This document shows, in pieces, positions 23,301 to 37,300 of a stretch of DNA of 64,000 nt. This stretch comes from Oegoconia quadripuncta (taxonomy: Eukaryota > Arthropoda > Insecta > Lepidoptera > Autostichidae). The DNA lies in NCBI GenBank assembly GCA_949316235.1, contig OX438744.1:29818778-29882777 (forward strand), in the 5' to 3' direction. The position numbers and the translations under genes were made by a program. The notes below the pieces were generated by a model, which saw only the letters and a program-made list of their open reading frames with translations, was not told the origin of the DNA and made no database searches. Positions within the stretch are counted from its first letter, which is position 1; every line of letters begins with the position of its first letter.

Positions 23301-26300
23301 AAACACGTGCCGCGGTATCTTTGAAGACGCCGCCGAAAGGTCACCACACGACTTGCTGTGATTGGTTGCGCCCTGTGTCCCGCCAACCCCTTTGGGGTCT
23401 TCCATATGAACGTTGCCTTTTTTTTCTCATTGATAAAATAAGGTACAATCGAAATGAAGTAAGTCTTTCAATTTGTATTTTCATTTGCTACATATATTTT
23501 TTTTACTCGGAAACAACATTTTTAAGCCTAGTGTTTTTAATGAATATATTATTTTATTGTCATGTACGTGCAATTGCCAAAGTTTGTCGGGTGCATTTTG
23601 TTAGACCCTATATATTTTAGGAACACCTTTTAAATCACCGCTATAACACTTTACATAAGTATTCTTTCTCCGCACAAGGTTATTCCGCTTTACGATTAGT
23701 ATTTTTTACTAAATAATTAAAGCAAGGCTATTTAGATATTATTTATAATTAGCTTTTAGGCTTTTCCAGTGCAGGTCAGAGAAATATTTTTGATTTATGC
23801 TGTATTTAAAAAAGATATCTTAATTTATCAAATGAGGGCGCCACTGAAAAGAAAAAATCCTCATAAACAGTATAAATTTAAAGTAGCTGTAATTTAATAC
23901 TGTTTTTCTTTTTAAATTATGTATCCTATTACATTAGAATCGATTTATTCATTTAGAATATTTTGTTATTAAATTGTGTGTTGAGAATTTTCGTCATAAT
24001 GTCTAATATATATTTTTTTTGTTCTTTCTCTCCACATGGAAGTTGGTGAGATAGGTATGTTCATTCACATGTCATTCTTTTCATTGAACTTTTGGCCTTT
24101 TTATGTATTGGCTGCATGTTGCTGGTGTAATATATATTTTTTATATATATATATTTGTTAAAGTGTGACGGTTTATTTATTATTATATCTTAATATCTTT
24201 ATTGTACACAAAATTATTACAGAAATATGCATTGTATATAAAATATACAAAGGTGAGCTTAACTCCGATAGAGTTTTCTACCAGCAAACCTTAGAGATAC
24301 ATAGTGTTTATTAGATTGGGCAGAAAATAGTGTACACAACAATTGAAAATTATTTTATAAAAAAAATAATAATAATATAAAAATAAATATACCACACAAC
24401 CTATCCAATATACATACAATATATATAGTACGAAGTTTAAACAAGTATATACATTATCAATACTCATATATCTTATTTTATTTTATTTTTTATTTGGGCA
24501 ACTTACAGTACATTATAAAACATTACAGTAAAGTCGCTATAGATCATGGACCAAATTGTTTCCACAGATAAAGAATGTATTTATATGACTAATTAACGTA
24601 GTTACTGTTGTACTGTCTTAATAATGCCGAAAAGTGTGTTATTTATAAATCAGTACAGGAACAGCTTGATAGCTTTGTTAAAGACGTGAGTAGAACATTT
24701 TGTCTACTGGCCGTTATACCTGAAAAAAAATACAGAAAATTAAAGAGTCAAAAAAAAACAAAATATTATCTATTGTAATAAACAGGAATTGCATGATAGA
24801 AGATGATTTACAAATCAACAGTTAAAATCCCCCACGACAATAGGTGAACGATTTTTTGTCGACAATAAATGAGAACTTTAAATTTCAAATAAATGCACAC
24901 GTCCTACAAATAGTCGGTCACAAAATCGGTCCGATTGTCGGAGCTACAAGATGTGAGATGTTTAAGAAGGTGTTTAAAACCGTAAAGTTAATTCTTTGCT
25001 TTTCGGTGTACTACTCTGTGTAAAAAGTATCGGGAATATGTCAATAAAAAGACCCGCGTAAAAGAGGTCGTTCTAATTTTTTTACTGCATGTTGGTAGCA
25101 CTGTACTGATTTAGCGCGCAAAATTTGAGCGGGATCTGTCATTTAATTTGTTTTAAACTACACTTTTTGTTGGTCATAGTTTTGAGTCCTCGGCGATTTT
25201 TACAATGGAAAATATTGTTGAACAAAGAGTGTGCCTTAAATTTTGTGTTTCAAATGATATTTCATGTGGTGAATCACTAAAAATGTTGCGAAATACCTAC
25301 GGCGAATCGTGTATATCGAAAACAAGGGCTTATGAATGGTATAAGGCTTTAAAAGAAGGCCGAGAAGTAGTAGTAGACTTGCCTCGTTCTGGTAGACCTT
25401 CAACCGCTACGACCAAAGAAAACATCGACAGAATCAAGAAGCTAGTGCTCGAAAATCGACGTATGAGTCTGAGAGAGTTGGCTAGTGAGGTGAACATATC
25501 TTTTAAGTCCGTCCACAACATTCTCATTGACATTTTAGGCATGAAACGCGTCGCCGCTCGACTAGTTCCAAAAGAGCTCAATTTTGTTCAAAAAGCGCAG
25601 CGAAAGCATGTCGCTGAAGACATGGTTTCCCGAGCTTCTACGGATCCGACCTTTATGAAACGTATAATAACTGGCGACGAGACATGGGTTTATGAGTACG
25701 ACATGCAAACAAGCCAACAGTCTTCAGAATGGCGTCTCGAAAACGAGCCGAAACCCAAAAAACCGCGGCAAAGTCGCTCCAAAATCAAGGTGATGCTGAC
25801 AGTTTTTTTTGACTACCGTGGTGTGGTTCACTCCGAATTCCTTCCAGAGGGAGAAACAGTGAATAAAGAATATTATTTAGGCGTCATGAAGCGTTTGCGT
25901 GAGAGTATCCGCCGAAAACGTCCAGATTTGTGGCAACACAACTCATGGATGCTGCACCATGATAATGCACCATCACACACAGCCATTATAGTGAAAGAGT
26001 TTTTAGCGAAAAATTCAACAAAAGTTCTCGACCAAGCACCGTATTCACCTGATATGGCTCCGTCTGACTTTTTTTTATTTCCCAAGTTAAAATTACCACT
26101 TCGAGGAAAACGTTTTGAGTCGATAGAAGCCATAAAAGAAAATTCGCTGAATGAGCTAAAGGCCATACCGCAAATAGCCTATGAAAAATGTATGGAAGAC
26201 TGGGTGAAGCGGTGGAGATGTTGTATTGCAAGCGATGGGGCCTACTTTGAAGGCGATAAAATAAATTTAGATGAATAATTTGTATTTTTTGTTTTATTGA

Positions 26301-28258
26301 CAAATTCCCGATACTTAGTACACTGAATGTATAATAAATTATTGGTATTACATATTTTTAATGTTTATTTGTATAATTTACATGGCAGTGTAAAATTATA
26401 TACTTATTATTAATATGTACTTTCATAAATATATGCTATTATAATGTTATATATCTCAAGCTATTTTATATCACATATTGTAAACGTGTCATATATGAAT
26501 AAGTGCTTTCTTGTACCAGTTTAGTTGCTAATAAACACCCACTTTTATAAATGAAATATACATGTATTTGGCTCTAGATACGTAGTAGAATGGCCGTGCG
26601 GTACTCGGCAGAATTGAAGGTGGTTGATCCTGCAACCTGTCTCTTTTTTTTATGCACAACGGGTTACCACTTGACCTCAATAACACCTGATGTTAAGTGA
26701 AGATGAGGCCGATGGAAGCGTACTGACCCGGAAAACCCATCTAATAATCTTATCTGACAACCAGAACACAGGCAGTCTTAGATGGTAGTAGCTAGCCAGG
26801 CGGACATTTAAAATGCCCTACCACCAACCAGCCTTCTCGTGGGTGGCGCCTATCTGAAAATGAGCATAATAGCATACATCAGTGATGGGCAGCAGTCATT
26901 GTGATTACCAACCCGCTTGCCTATCGTGGCGATAAGGGCATATCCTCCAATGTAAAGCGATGCAAGTCTCGCTGTGAGAGAGGCACCAGTTGATGAAAAC
27001 GTAGTACAAGAATTATGTCAACATTAAATATCGTCAACTTTATGCATGGAACTCGCACGTCTGCCTTTCGGCATCACTTATACCAAAGGGTTCTTTTTAT
27101 CCTACTGCCCCTAGGAAGGAGGGTAATGTTTTTCCGGTGTATGTACGTAGATTTCTGTCATTTCCTGTAGCCTAAACAGCTTAACCGATTTCCACGTGCA
27201 ATGTGTCTGTGTTGCTCCCTAAAGTGTCATAGTATTTTTATGCTAAACAGCGGCGCCAGCTAAATACAAAATATGCTGTCGGGTTTTTTTTATTCTTAAT
27301 TACTTTTTATGTAATTATAATTTAGCAATACTATTTAATTAGTCTACAAGAAAAATGCACTTGATTCTATATGGTTACGTATACCTGTATATTTTAGATT
27401 TATTTTATTAATTTTCTTTTTTTTTTCTTAGCACTGCATGCATTTAATGGGCTATCTGAGACTAATATGGGTTTTGTAGCTTTTAACTTACAATTTATAA
27501 TAAATTTGTATTAGTAATTGTTTACTTAGTGCTTAGCTTAAAGCGGTAAGAGTAAGACGAGGTAAGCCAGCTCGTTCTAAGAGCCACAATGTGGCACATT
27601 TAATTTTTTAAATTAATTTATCTATCTATTTAAAGTACCCTCAAAATTTATGTTATATTATTGAGAGGTGGTACTCCAATCTAACAAGACTTCAGCTATT
27701 TGACCAAGATTGCATGATGAGTAAGTAATAGCAGTAGCTTAATAAATGTAAAGTGTGATGAAATTTTAAGTGTACCCTGTGTGGGTGCTTGTACACCTCA
27801 AGATGTGCGATGGTCTCCAAACGAATAGAGACGTAGCTTTGTTCGTTAGATATAGAGAAGCATATATTATTCCAACGCTTTATTTTATATATTCTCTTAC
27901 TTAAAACGATTCTTCATTATATATCTCCCCTAAACTGTTTACATTCACTTGAATCTCTTGATTAATTCTACAATTAAAACATATTTCTATTTTTTTCCGT
28001 CCATTACCTCGACTTGAAAAAAAAAACGAACAAACAAAATATTCTTTATTGTACAACAATAAAAAGCATAACACAACGATAAATAAAAAAAAGGGATAGT
28101 ACAATTTGGCGGCCTTATCACTAAAAGCGACTCTTCCACGTAACCTTTGGGTTAGGAAGCATTACGCACATGATATGTAGGTAGCGTGCGCGGTAAACAA
28201 ATTTTAATAAAATAAATAAATCACCCATATTAATACATACGCTAATTGAATACAGACA

Positions 28259-28310
<52 letters not shown>

Positions 28311-31300
28311 AATACATATAATATATACCTATATTTAAATTTATACTAATTAAATAGAATAGTCCGTAACTAAACACACGGTAATTAATGCGAGTATGGA
28401 ACAAAACTCAGTAAATGAAACGAAAATCATGAGATGGCAAGTGAAACAACTCCTTTACTTGAGCCTTGAACACCTTCAGTGACTGAGCACGTCTAACTGA
28501 ATCAGGTAGCGAGTTCCATAGCCGAAATGAAATGAAATGAAATATTTATTTGCTCTAAATGTGGTCGGGTACAGGTTGTATAGGTGAATAAGTTGTATCA
28601 CACATTTAGTCATTACTGACATGCAAAAATTGAATTATTAAAAATGGAATGATTAAAAAATTAAATTATTAAACATTATTATTACTATCAAATTAATCAA
28701 ACTAAGCCATATAGTCATACTATATTAATAACAACTGTCAATTTGAAATGCCTAACTAATGTCAATTTAATATTATAAATGTCAACTTTAGTAGCAATTA
28801 ATATCAGGATTGGATTTACTTTTACAATATTATTATACCTAGTTTATGTAATAATATAATATTAATAATCTTATGTCAATATTCATTAATACATTATACA
28901 AAAATTAATAGCTTGCAATCTAAAGGATTGACCGTAAAACTTCGTCAAGTTAGGAGGAACGTACAGTCGGAGGTTTTCAGAAGAACGAGCAGGGCGAGTG
29001 TGAGTTGCGCAAAGATATTGGAACTGTTCCTTTAGATAAATGGGGGTCCGAGGAGCGATAAGTATTGAATACAGAAGTGAAATGATGTGCAGGTCTTTAC
29101 GACGAAAACTACTTTATCTTTTCACATATTTTGATTGTTAATACAATTCAAATTTAAAAAGAGTATCTTATTTTCGCGGTCAATGCTACGAAACTTCAAC
29201 AAGATCCAACTAGACATATGCAACCTTACAACTTACAAGCAGCGTGCTACATATATGTTTTTTTTTTATGGTCTTGTTGTTTTTTTTCATTGAACAGTAA
29301 TTTACTCAGCCTTGGAATAACGACATGTAATCTGTAGCAGAGTCATAGCAAGAGTTAGAGTAATTATGGTACTGTTAAATACTGGGTTATTTAAATAAAT
29401 GTCCTGCATGAGTTGTAGGAATATTATTTTAATTACTTCGATGGCTTTTATCTCCTGCTTTGTCACTGTGCTTCTAAGCAACTAATTTTAATCGTTCTTC
29501 TTAAATTAATAAGAACAGAATATTACTATTTTACAATTTGTTTAAGGTTAGAAAGTGCCTTCAGAATCAACGCCAATATTTTTCCATCGGATTTTTAAAT
29601 TACGTTAATAGAAAACTGTAACTTGGATTCTAGCAGGATCGAACCTCGGACTTGCTATTGGGCCAAGTTCTTGTAGTTAGTAGACTGATATACTACTGGA
29701 AAATTTAATAATACTGCAACCGTTTCCTCTGCCAAAATAACACGACATATAGACACGAATTTTTTTCATACGTAATTATCAGACATAGTTTTGGTATTAC
29801 TATTGAATTTTTCCTAGTGATTTCATGTCGATTTCATTGTGGCGAAAATTTCAATGATGACATAGTAATTGCAAGCTGTATTTTTATGTCATGAGTTTAT
29901 TAAAATTTCACTAGAAATTCGACATTTTCTCTTTAGTGTTTACTGTTGGAGAAAAGTGACATGTTAGTGAAATTATTTAATAATATCAGATAGATCGACT
30001 TTGCTACAAGCTAAATTGAGGCGTATTTATTATGTGGTTAAAGATTAAATTAAATCAGGATCTTTATGCGACTTGCGTACTTTTTAAATTGAGAAAATAA
30101 AGGAAAATGCAGCATTGACCAATAGTCCAATACTAGTTTACTTAATTCCTCGGTTTGAAAAGGTATTAAGTTGCATATAGATTTATATTAACTTTGATAT
30201 TCATCACAAGAGAAATACGGTTGCATTCAGCTTGTAATAAAAGCGCTCACTGATCTACGAATATCAGTTTCACTAAGTAATTAAAAAAATTTTTGAAAAA
30301 TAAATAATATTTCATTTTAAATGCAGGAAGATGTCTGATATCTTTACACACTTGCAAGGTTATTATTATATGAGAATGCAGTATATTTATACCTGCATTG
30401 ATAAACGAAGTTTTCTGTAAATTATTATCGACAAGAAATCACTGGAAATATTTTGTTTCTGATACTAAAAGTTCTGTTTAGTCATTATGCTAATCGACCC
30501 AAAGAAATGTCCAACAATTCTACAGGCCTCACTGGCAGTAACATAATAAAGTACCAAATAAATAGATGGCATTACTCTTCTAAAAATTTAAATATAAATT
30601 AGAACAAATGTAAATTGGGTTCGCTATTCATGGTACCCAAAACGCAGACAGCGTTTTCATGGCGATACTTAAGCGTTGAGCTAGAAAACAGCCAGCTCTG
30701 GGGTCCCCAGTGACATCTGCTAAGCGCTTTACTTACTCAGCTGAAAGTTTACAAAGATACAAAACCCAAAGTCTAGATATGCCCACCGCATGCGCTCATG
30801 CGCTGACCGGTGGTAACGTTTGACAGAGTCGTTGTCGGCAGCTGACGCCTTCGGTCACCCGCCGCCCATGGAGTCCGGCGCTGTGTACGGGGCGCATGTC
30901 GGTGCCAGCGGGGTCGCCACGGCACTTCTAGTCGTGGTCGCTTCTTTGGCCGCTGGGGCTTTAGGGTGAGGTGAGTGTCACGTCGTTTGCTATCTAACTT
31001 ATATGTTCTTTATTGCAGCCAAACCGCTGTTAACCGCCTCCGTGGCTCAATGTAAACAACATTGGGTTTACGAATCGGAGGTCGCGGGCTCGATCCCCGG
31101 CGGGGTACATGTTTAAGTACTCGGTTTGGTTGGTGGTAGGGTATTTTAAATGTCCGCCTGGCTAGCTACCACCATCTTATCTAAATCTGCGGCCAAACAG
31201 CAATGTTAATAGCATTGTTGTGTTCCGGTTGTCAGAGATAAGATAGCCAGTCCCCCAAATGTGTTGGGTTTCCGGGTCAGTACACTTCCACCTTCGACCT

Positions 31301-34300
31301 CATCTTCACTTAACATCAGGAGTGATTGAGGTCAAGTATCAACCCGTTGTGCATAAAAAAAAAATGTATAACATATAACAGAGTACACACGATAGGTCAT
31401 GTACATGTGGGCTTATCTCTTTAAGAGATCTCTTACAGACAACTTGAGCTTTTAAGTAGGAAACGGAGTAAATTTGGGGTTTAGCAGCAAATTGTGTGCA
31501 AAAGAAAACAATACTACAATCCCAACTATCCCAACTTATATTATAAATGCGCAAGTTTGTTTGTGTGTATGTCTGTATGTATGTATGTATGTATGTTACC
31601 TCTTCACGCCTATACGACTGGACGGATTTGCACGAAAATTGGTGGGTAGACGATTAGGACCTGGATTTACATATAGGCTAATTTATTTGCTGAACCGATT
31701 TTGATTAAATCTCTCACGCGGACGAAGTCGCGGGCGGATAGCTAGTGAATGTTAAAACAAAAAAATAAGAAAATATTTGATTTCTTATGTATTTAAAAAA
31801 AAATCTTAATTTATACAATGAGGGCGCTACTGGGCTGGATTTAACCCTCTTAATGTATGTTTTTTATATTGTTGCAGATATTTTATTGCTGTTTGGTGTT
31901 GTTCTCACATACATGAGGCCCATAAAAGTAAGATCCTTCCTTTACTTTGTAATAATATAGCAAGTTACCTATTTTGGCATATATTTGTAGCTTAGTTATA
32001 GTAACGCTTATATAGTTATTGTATAGTTCTAAGTAATAGTAATATATCAGGGTTTATTCAACTAAGTATAATAAGTGTTGTTTAATTTTCAAGTTTTTTT
32101 TCTTTTCGTATGTTGAGTACTATTTTTGATTCTAGTTCATTCTAGGTCATGGGTTCGACACCCAGAGTGCAATGGTAAGTCGTTTAGTGGTAGGGCATTT
32201 TTAATTGTGCGCCCGGATTGATCATGGTATCACCATCTTATCACACTTCGAAGATCTACGGAAATATTTAATATATGTACATAAAATGGTATGCAAACTT
32301 AACTAACTAAAATACCTAATACAGGGTGTTAATTCAAGTACTTTTAAACCTAAACCTACTTGAGTACATTTCATAAAAAAAAAATGTTTCTTTTAGTTTT
32401 TTTTCATTAGCAAAAACATACTTCCCGTGACGTGTAAAATACATACATACATACATACACAACGTACATACTTTGTACTTTTTTTAATTCTTTACAATTT
32501 CTGGGTTCAATGAAATGTACTCAAGTAACACTATACTTCGTTTAAGGCTTAAAAATATTTAAACTACGGCCTGTATATTCTTTATGCTTGCAATTATATT
32601 ACTTTAGAAATGTGATACCTTGTAATATATCAGTATTTATTATTCCGACAGGGTGTATTTAATTTTATTTATTTAATTTAAATTATCAATAAGTATAGGA
32701 TGTTGCCGAATTCATGTTCTTTTACCGAGTTCTACAATCAAGTTTGTCTTTATTTTACTGAGAGCAAACGTAGGTTTGTTTTCGTAAATCAGCATGTATA
32801 CCGGCTGCCCAGATCAATGGTACATGAAGCGAATGTTGAGAAAAACTAATTTTTTGAGACAGTGTTCCCAATTTATATTATATTAGTTTCATGTAAGTTT
32901 CAATGTATTACAACTTCGTGTATACTGAGGCGAAGTTTTCATCACTCTTTACCATCGTAGATCTCAAACTGCTTGATGAATTTCTATAATTGAGGTATTT
33001 CTATAATTGACCTTCATCTTCGTCCTGTGTAAGAAATTGGCTATTTAATTGTTTTTTTAGAACGTCCTGTATATAGTAAATATTGTAGAGATTATTGTGT
33101 TACACTTAATATGTGCAAGTGTATCCATACATTTTTATTAATAAAAATCTTCTAACATTCCATTAAAACTATCAGTAAGTACAATAAAAAGTATTTATAT
33201 TAGGTAAGTAAGTATTTTATTTATAATAAATAACACAACTAATTTAAACAGTTAAATATATACGTTTATGTTCATGTTAAAATATCTAAAATACGTCACT
33301 GAAAGAACAAGGACCATCGTAATTGTTTATGAATTAGATGTAATAATAATGACATTTTTTTTTTAATTTTTTGCCACGACAAACTCCACATTTCATCTCA
33401 TTAACCTAGTTCAAGAAGGAGGAGGTTCTCAATTTGACCTTTTCTGTTTTTTTCTGTTAATCTTTCTACACGTACAGTCAATATAAGGTAGTGTTATTCC
33501 TCTATGATATAAGTTACACAATTCTGTTTCCGTGGAAGGCTACCTATCAGTTACTTTTTATGTGAAAATTGCTCGCTAAGTTATACATACATACATAAAG
33601 TCACGCTTGATTCCCGTAGGGGTAGCCAGAAACCACAGACTTCCATTTGCTACGATCCTGACACACCTGTGCAGTATAGAACCTCGCCTGACGCTGTCGG
33701 CACAAAAATGTAAAGACTGTCGCCATCTATCGGCGAACCCGTGAACCCACCACTAATCAATTTATACACGTCAGTAGGTACAAGTGTACCTTTCTCACGG
33801 GTTCTCACGGACAATCCGATAGATGGCGCAAATATAAATGTATATATACTGGCGCGCGGCCAGTTTTGCTTTCTCTTCCAATCGGTACAGCATTCCAACA
33901 ATTTATCTTTTGCTGCCGTTTATATTCTCCCAACAACACCTTTTTTGCTTCATTCGGTCTCCATAAGGTTCTTCATACATGCTCGTCGGTTATGCTAAGA
34001 GTCACGTAGAATATCGTCGACCTTAATACAAGTGACCGTGCAGAGTAGCTTCAATTAGACGTTCTGCAGAAAACTTCCTTCTTCATGCTTCATTCCATAG
34101 AAAAAAACACGATTCTCAACAGTATCTAGATACAGTCTTGAATTTTAGCGCAAAACCCATTGATTAAACGACTTTTATATGCGCAATAAGGAATGTTTTC
34201 AGTGAGATGAGTATCAAATTAAACTTCAGGAAGTCCACAGTAGGAATTTATTCTTACAAAAAAGCATTGATTTTCAATTAAAACTACATTATACCATGAC

Positions 34301-37300
34301 TCTGTAGCATAACTTCTGTGGTAAAAATACACCAACTTCTACTTAGCCCTACTTTACTCTTCAACGATCGACGATCAACTGACTTTACATACATTGTGCT
34401 CCCTCGACAACCCCTCCACCCGCCATCACTCCACCAGCCCCACTCCAACCGACCTAGGCTGGATGTATTGACAATTGTGCCCCGCTATTAAATACATATA
34501 CTCTTAAATCTAAATTTGACGAACTTTTCTCTGATTAAAATACATTTTTTTTTTTCGTCTTTGCACAAACATACAGCGCCATCTAGGTCCACAGTAAGCA
34601 TTGGATACTAGATGGTTGATAAACTGCACAAATACACTTTTTTTGTAAATAAATACATGTATAAATGAAAAACATCCATAAATTTATCATACAAACATAA
34701 TGCCCCTAGCGGGATTCGAACCCGCGACCATTTGGTATAGCAGCAGAGTTTCTAACTACTACACGAATACACAGGGAAAATATACAGGGTGAATTAGAAT
34801 TTGTGTAATTCCCATTAACTAATGACGCCAGTCTTGATTATGAACGACTTTCCCCAAAGAACCATAGTCGATTTCGATAAAAATAATTTCGTTTGCTCAT
34901 ACAAAGTAAACCATTTTGAAACTTACTAAAGGTAGTACGAAGGTTAACAATTTTAGGCTTGTGACTCCACTTCAGATTAAGAACAATCCACTAGGAGCCA
35001 TAGTCGAATTCAGTCAGTTGTTGGATTCAGTCAGTGTTCCAAAATGCATTTTACAAGTTTTTTCACACCTTTATTGACTCACGCTATCAAAGTTATTTAC
35101 TAAAAAAGCAGAATAATATCACATGTAGTTCAATTACCGCCATAGTAAATGTACTGACCTAATAAAAGGAACTGAAAAGATTTATAAATATTCTTTATTG
35201 CACAGAACATTACATATAGCAGAGTACAAACAATAGGTCATATACAAAGGTGGCTTATAATATATATATATAAGATCCATTCCAGACAACCTGAGCATTG
35301 AAGTAGGGAACGGATAAGTTACTACTATTACTTCGAAATCATAAAATCATTTATAATGCGGACTGCTAAGGTATTGAACTCACTGCCCGCGTCGGTTTTT
35401 CCCGATACTTACAACCTTGGAATCTTCAAGTCTAGAGTGAATAGGCATTTACTGGGTGCGCGTGATACGTCTTCGGCTACATCGTCACTTTCCATCAGGT
35501 GAGATTGTAGTCAAACGCGAAACCAGTTTTTAATAAAAAAAAAACATGCCTATCCTATGACATTCTGCGGATCAAGAAGAACCCAAAGAAACCAATCACA
35601 CTAAAATGGGCCCAGCCGTTTAGGCTACAGGAGGTTACATAGAAATCTATATACTTACACACGATAAACATCATCGTCCTTCCTCAGTAACTAGTAGTCT
35701 CGATCACACGGGGGCTTTTTATGGCAATCGTAATGCGACGCGCGACTGTTTTCAATTGACACGTGTTCCTTAATTCGTGCCCATATGTCTATCTATAATG
35801 TATCCATTATACGAGTATAATATATAATGTAAAAGGTCAGTGACACACTGTCATTAGAAAACTACTCGACTTATAAAACTGAAATTTAGTTTGTACATCA
35901 GCTCAGAACGGATTTACTAAGAAATTTCCTCAGGACGGGATATGAACCCTTTCTATTTATTCCGAGATCTACGCGGACCAAGTGACGGGGAAAATTTGGA
36001 AAGTTAAATACAATACACTTTATTGCACAACAGAAAAGAAAATACAGTTTCAGAAAAGTGGTAAGTTCCTACCGTAAATTTAGGAAATTTTTATAGAAAT
36101 GGGAAAACCGAGATTGCTGCGGGTTTACTTGTTTAGAAGGAAGTTTAGGCAGAGCACTTGTTTAGATAAGATTTTGGAAAATTCCCACGGGAAATTGTGA
36201 CGGTAATGGGAAAACGGGATTTTGCGTGTTCAATTTGCGTGATAGCTGCGTCTCTAATATTTACGAAATTCAATGAAAACCTTGAGTGTGATGAGTTGTA
36301 GTCGTTTTTCCTGTCGACTACAACTTATGCTGAGATGGGGACCTTTGATACCACTTTGCGACACCGATAACTAGTTAATGGTTTTGATGTTCCATATTTT
36401 ATGTTGTAATATGTAGAACATACAACCCGATCAATTAGATATCTATAATGTATGTGTGTGTCGCTCAATTTTCTTATTCACGAAATAAACGCCTGGCGAC
36501 TACTACACCCTGTATAACTATTTCCTTGTCACTATCCGGGTATTGTGTGGTTATTTTTAAATCTAAGAGTTGTCAAGACCTTGGGTTAATTCACTCGGTT
36601 ACCAACAATAGTTACTTGTATAACTACATTTCGACCGCGACTCCATTCGCTTGTATCTGGTACAGCAATTAACTGTGCCAATCTTGAGTCCAATTACTGT
36701 TTTATCTTTTTTTATCCTTATTGACTTTGTGGGGCTTAAGCATGCTTCATGTTACGTGTTATGTGAGCTACTTACCTGAGGTTTTCCTGATGATAGAATG
36801 TATTTTTACAGAAATACCAAAGTCAGAGGGTTCTTTCATTCCCGGGTTTTGCTTTTATAATGACGACCGGTTGGTGTAGTGGATAGTGACTCTGTCAGCG
36901 AAACCAACGGTTGCGGGTTCGAATCCCGCGAGGGTAAATGTTGGTGTTAGGATGTGATCACATTATGTTCATGTAAGTAGATAATGTTATCCCAATTTCA
37001 ACCAAATCCGTTCATCCGTATCGCCGTGATGGAGCAACAAACAAACATCCAAACTTTCGCATTTATAAATATTAGTTAGATATATTAAATACTGACTGAC
37101 TGATCTTTGTTAGTGTAGCTCACGTGTTACCACACTATCTAAATATATATAACTCAAAGGTGACTGACATAGTGATCTATCCACGCCCAGCCCAAACCAC
37201 TGGACGGATCGGGCTGAAATTTGGCATGCAGGTAGATGTTATGACGTAGGCATCCGCTAAGAAAGGATTTTGATAAATTCTACCCCCAAGGGGATAAAAT

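Noticed and set aside
25330..26303. Minus-strand ORFs opposite the mariner transposase
   Set aside because: Shadows of the transposase frame with no recognisable domains.
31876..31926. A candidate exon (AG/ATATTTTATTGCTGTTTGG…AAAA/gtaag) after the membrane exon
   Set aside because: In the required phase it gives [16 protein letters not shown], which is not a plausible trehalase tail; exon 13 at 57082 gives a proper stop-transfer and tail.
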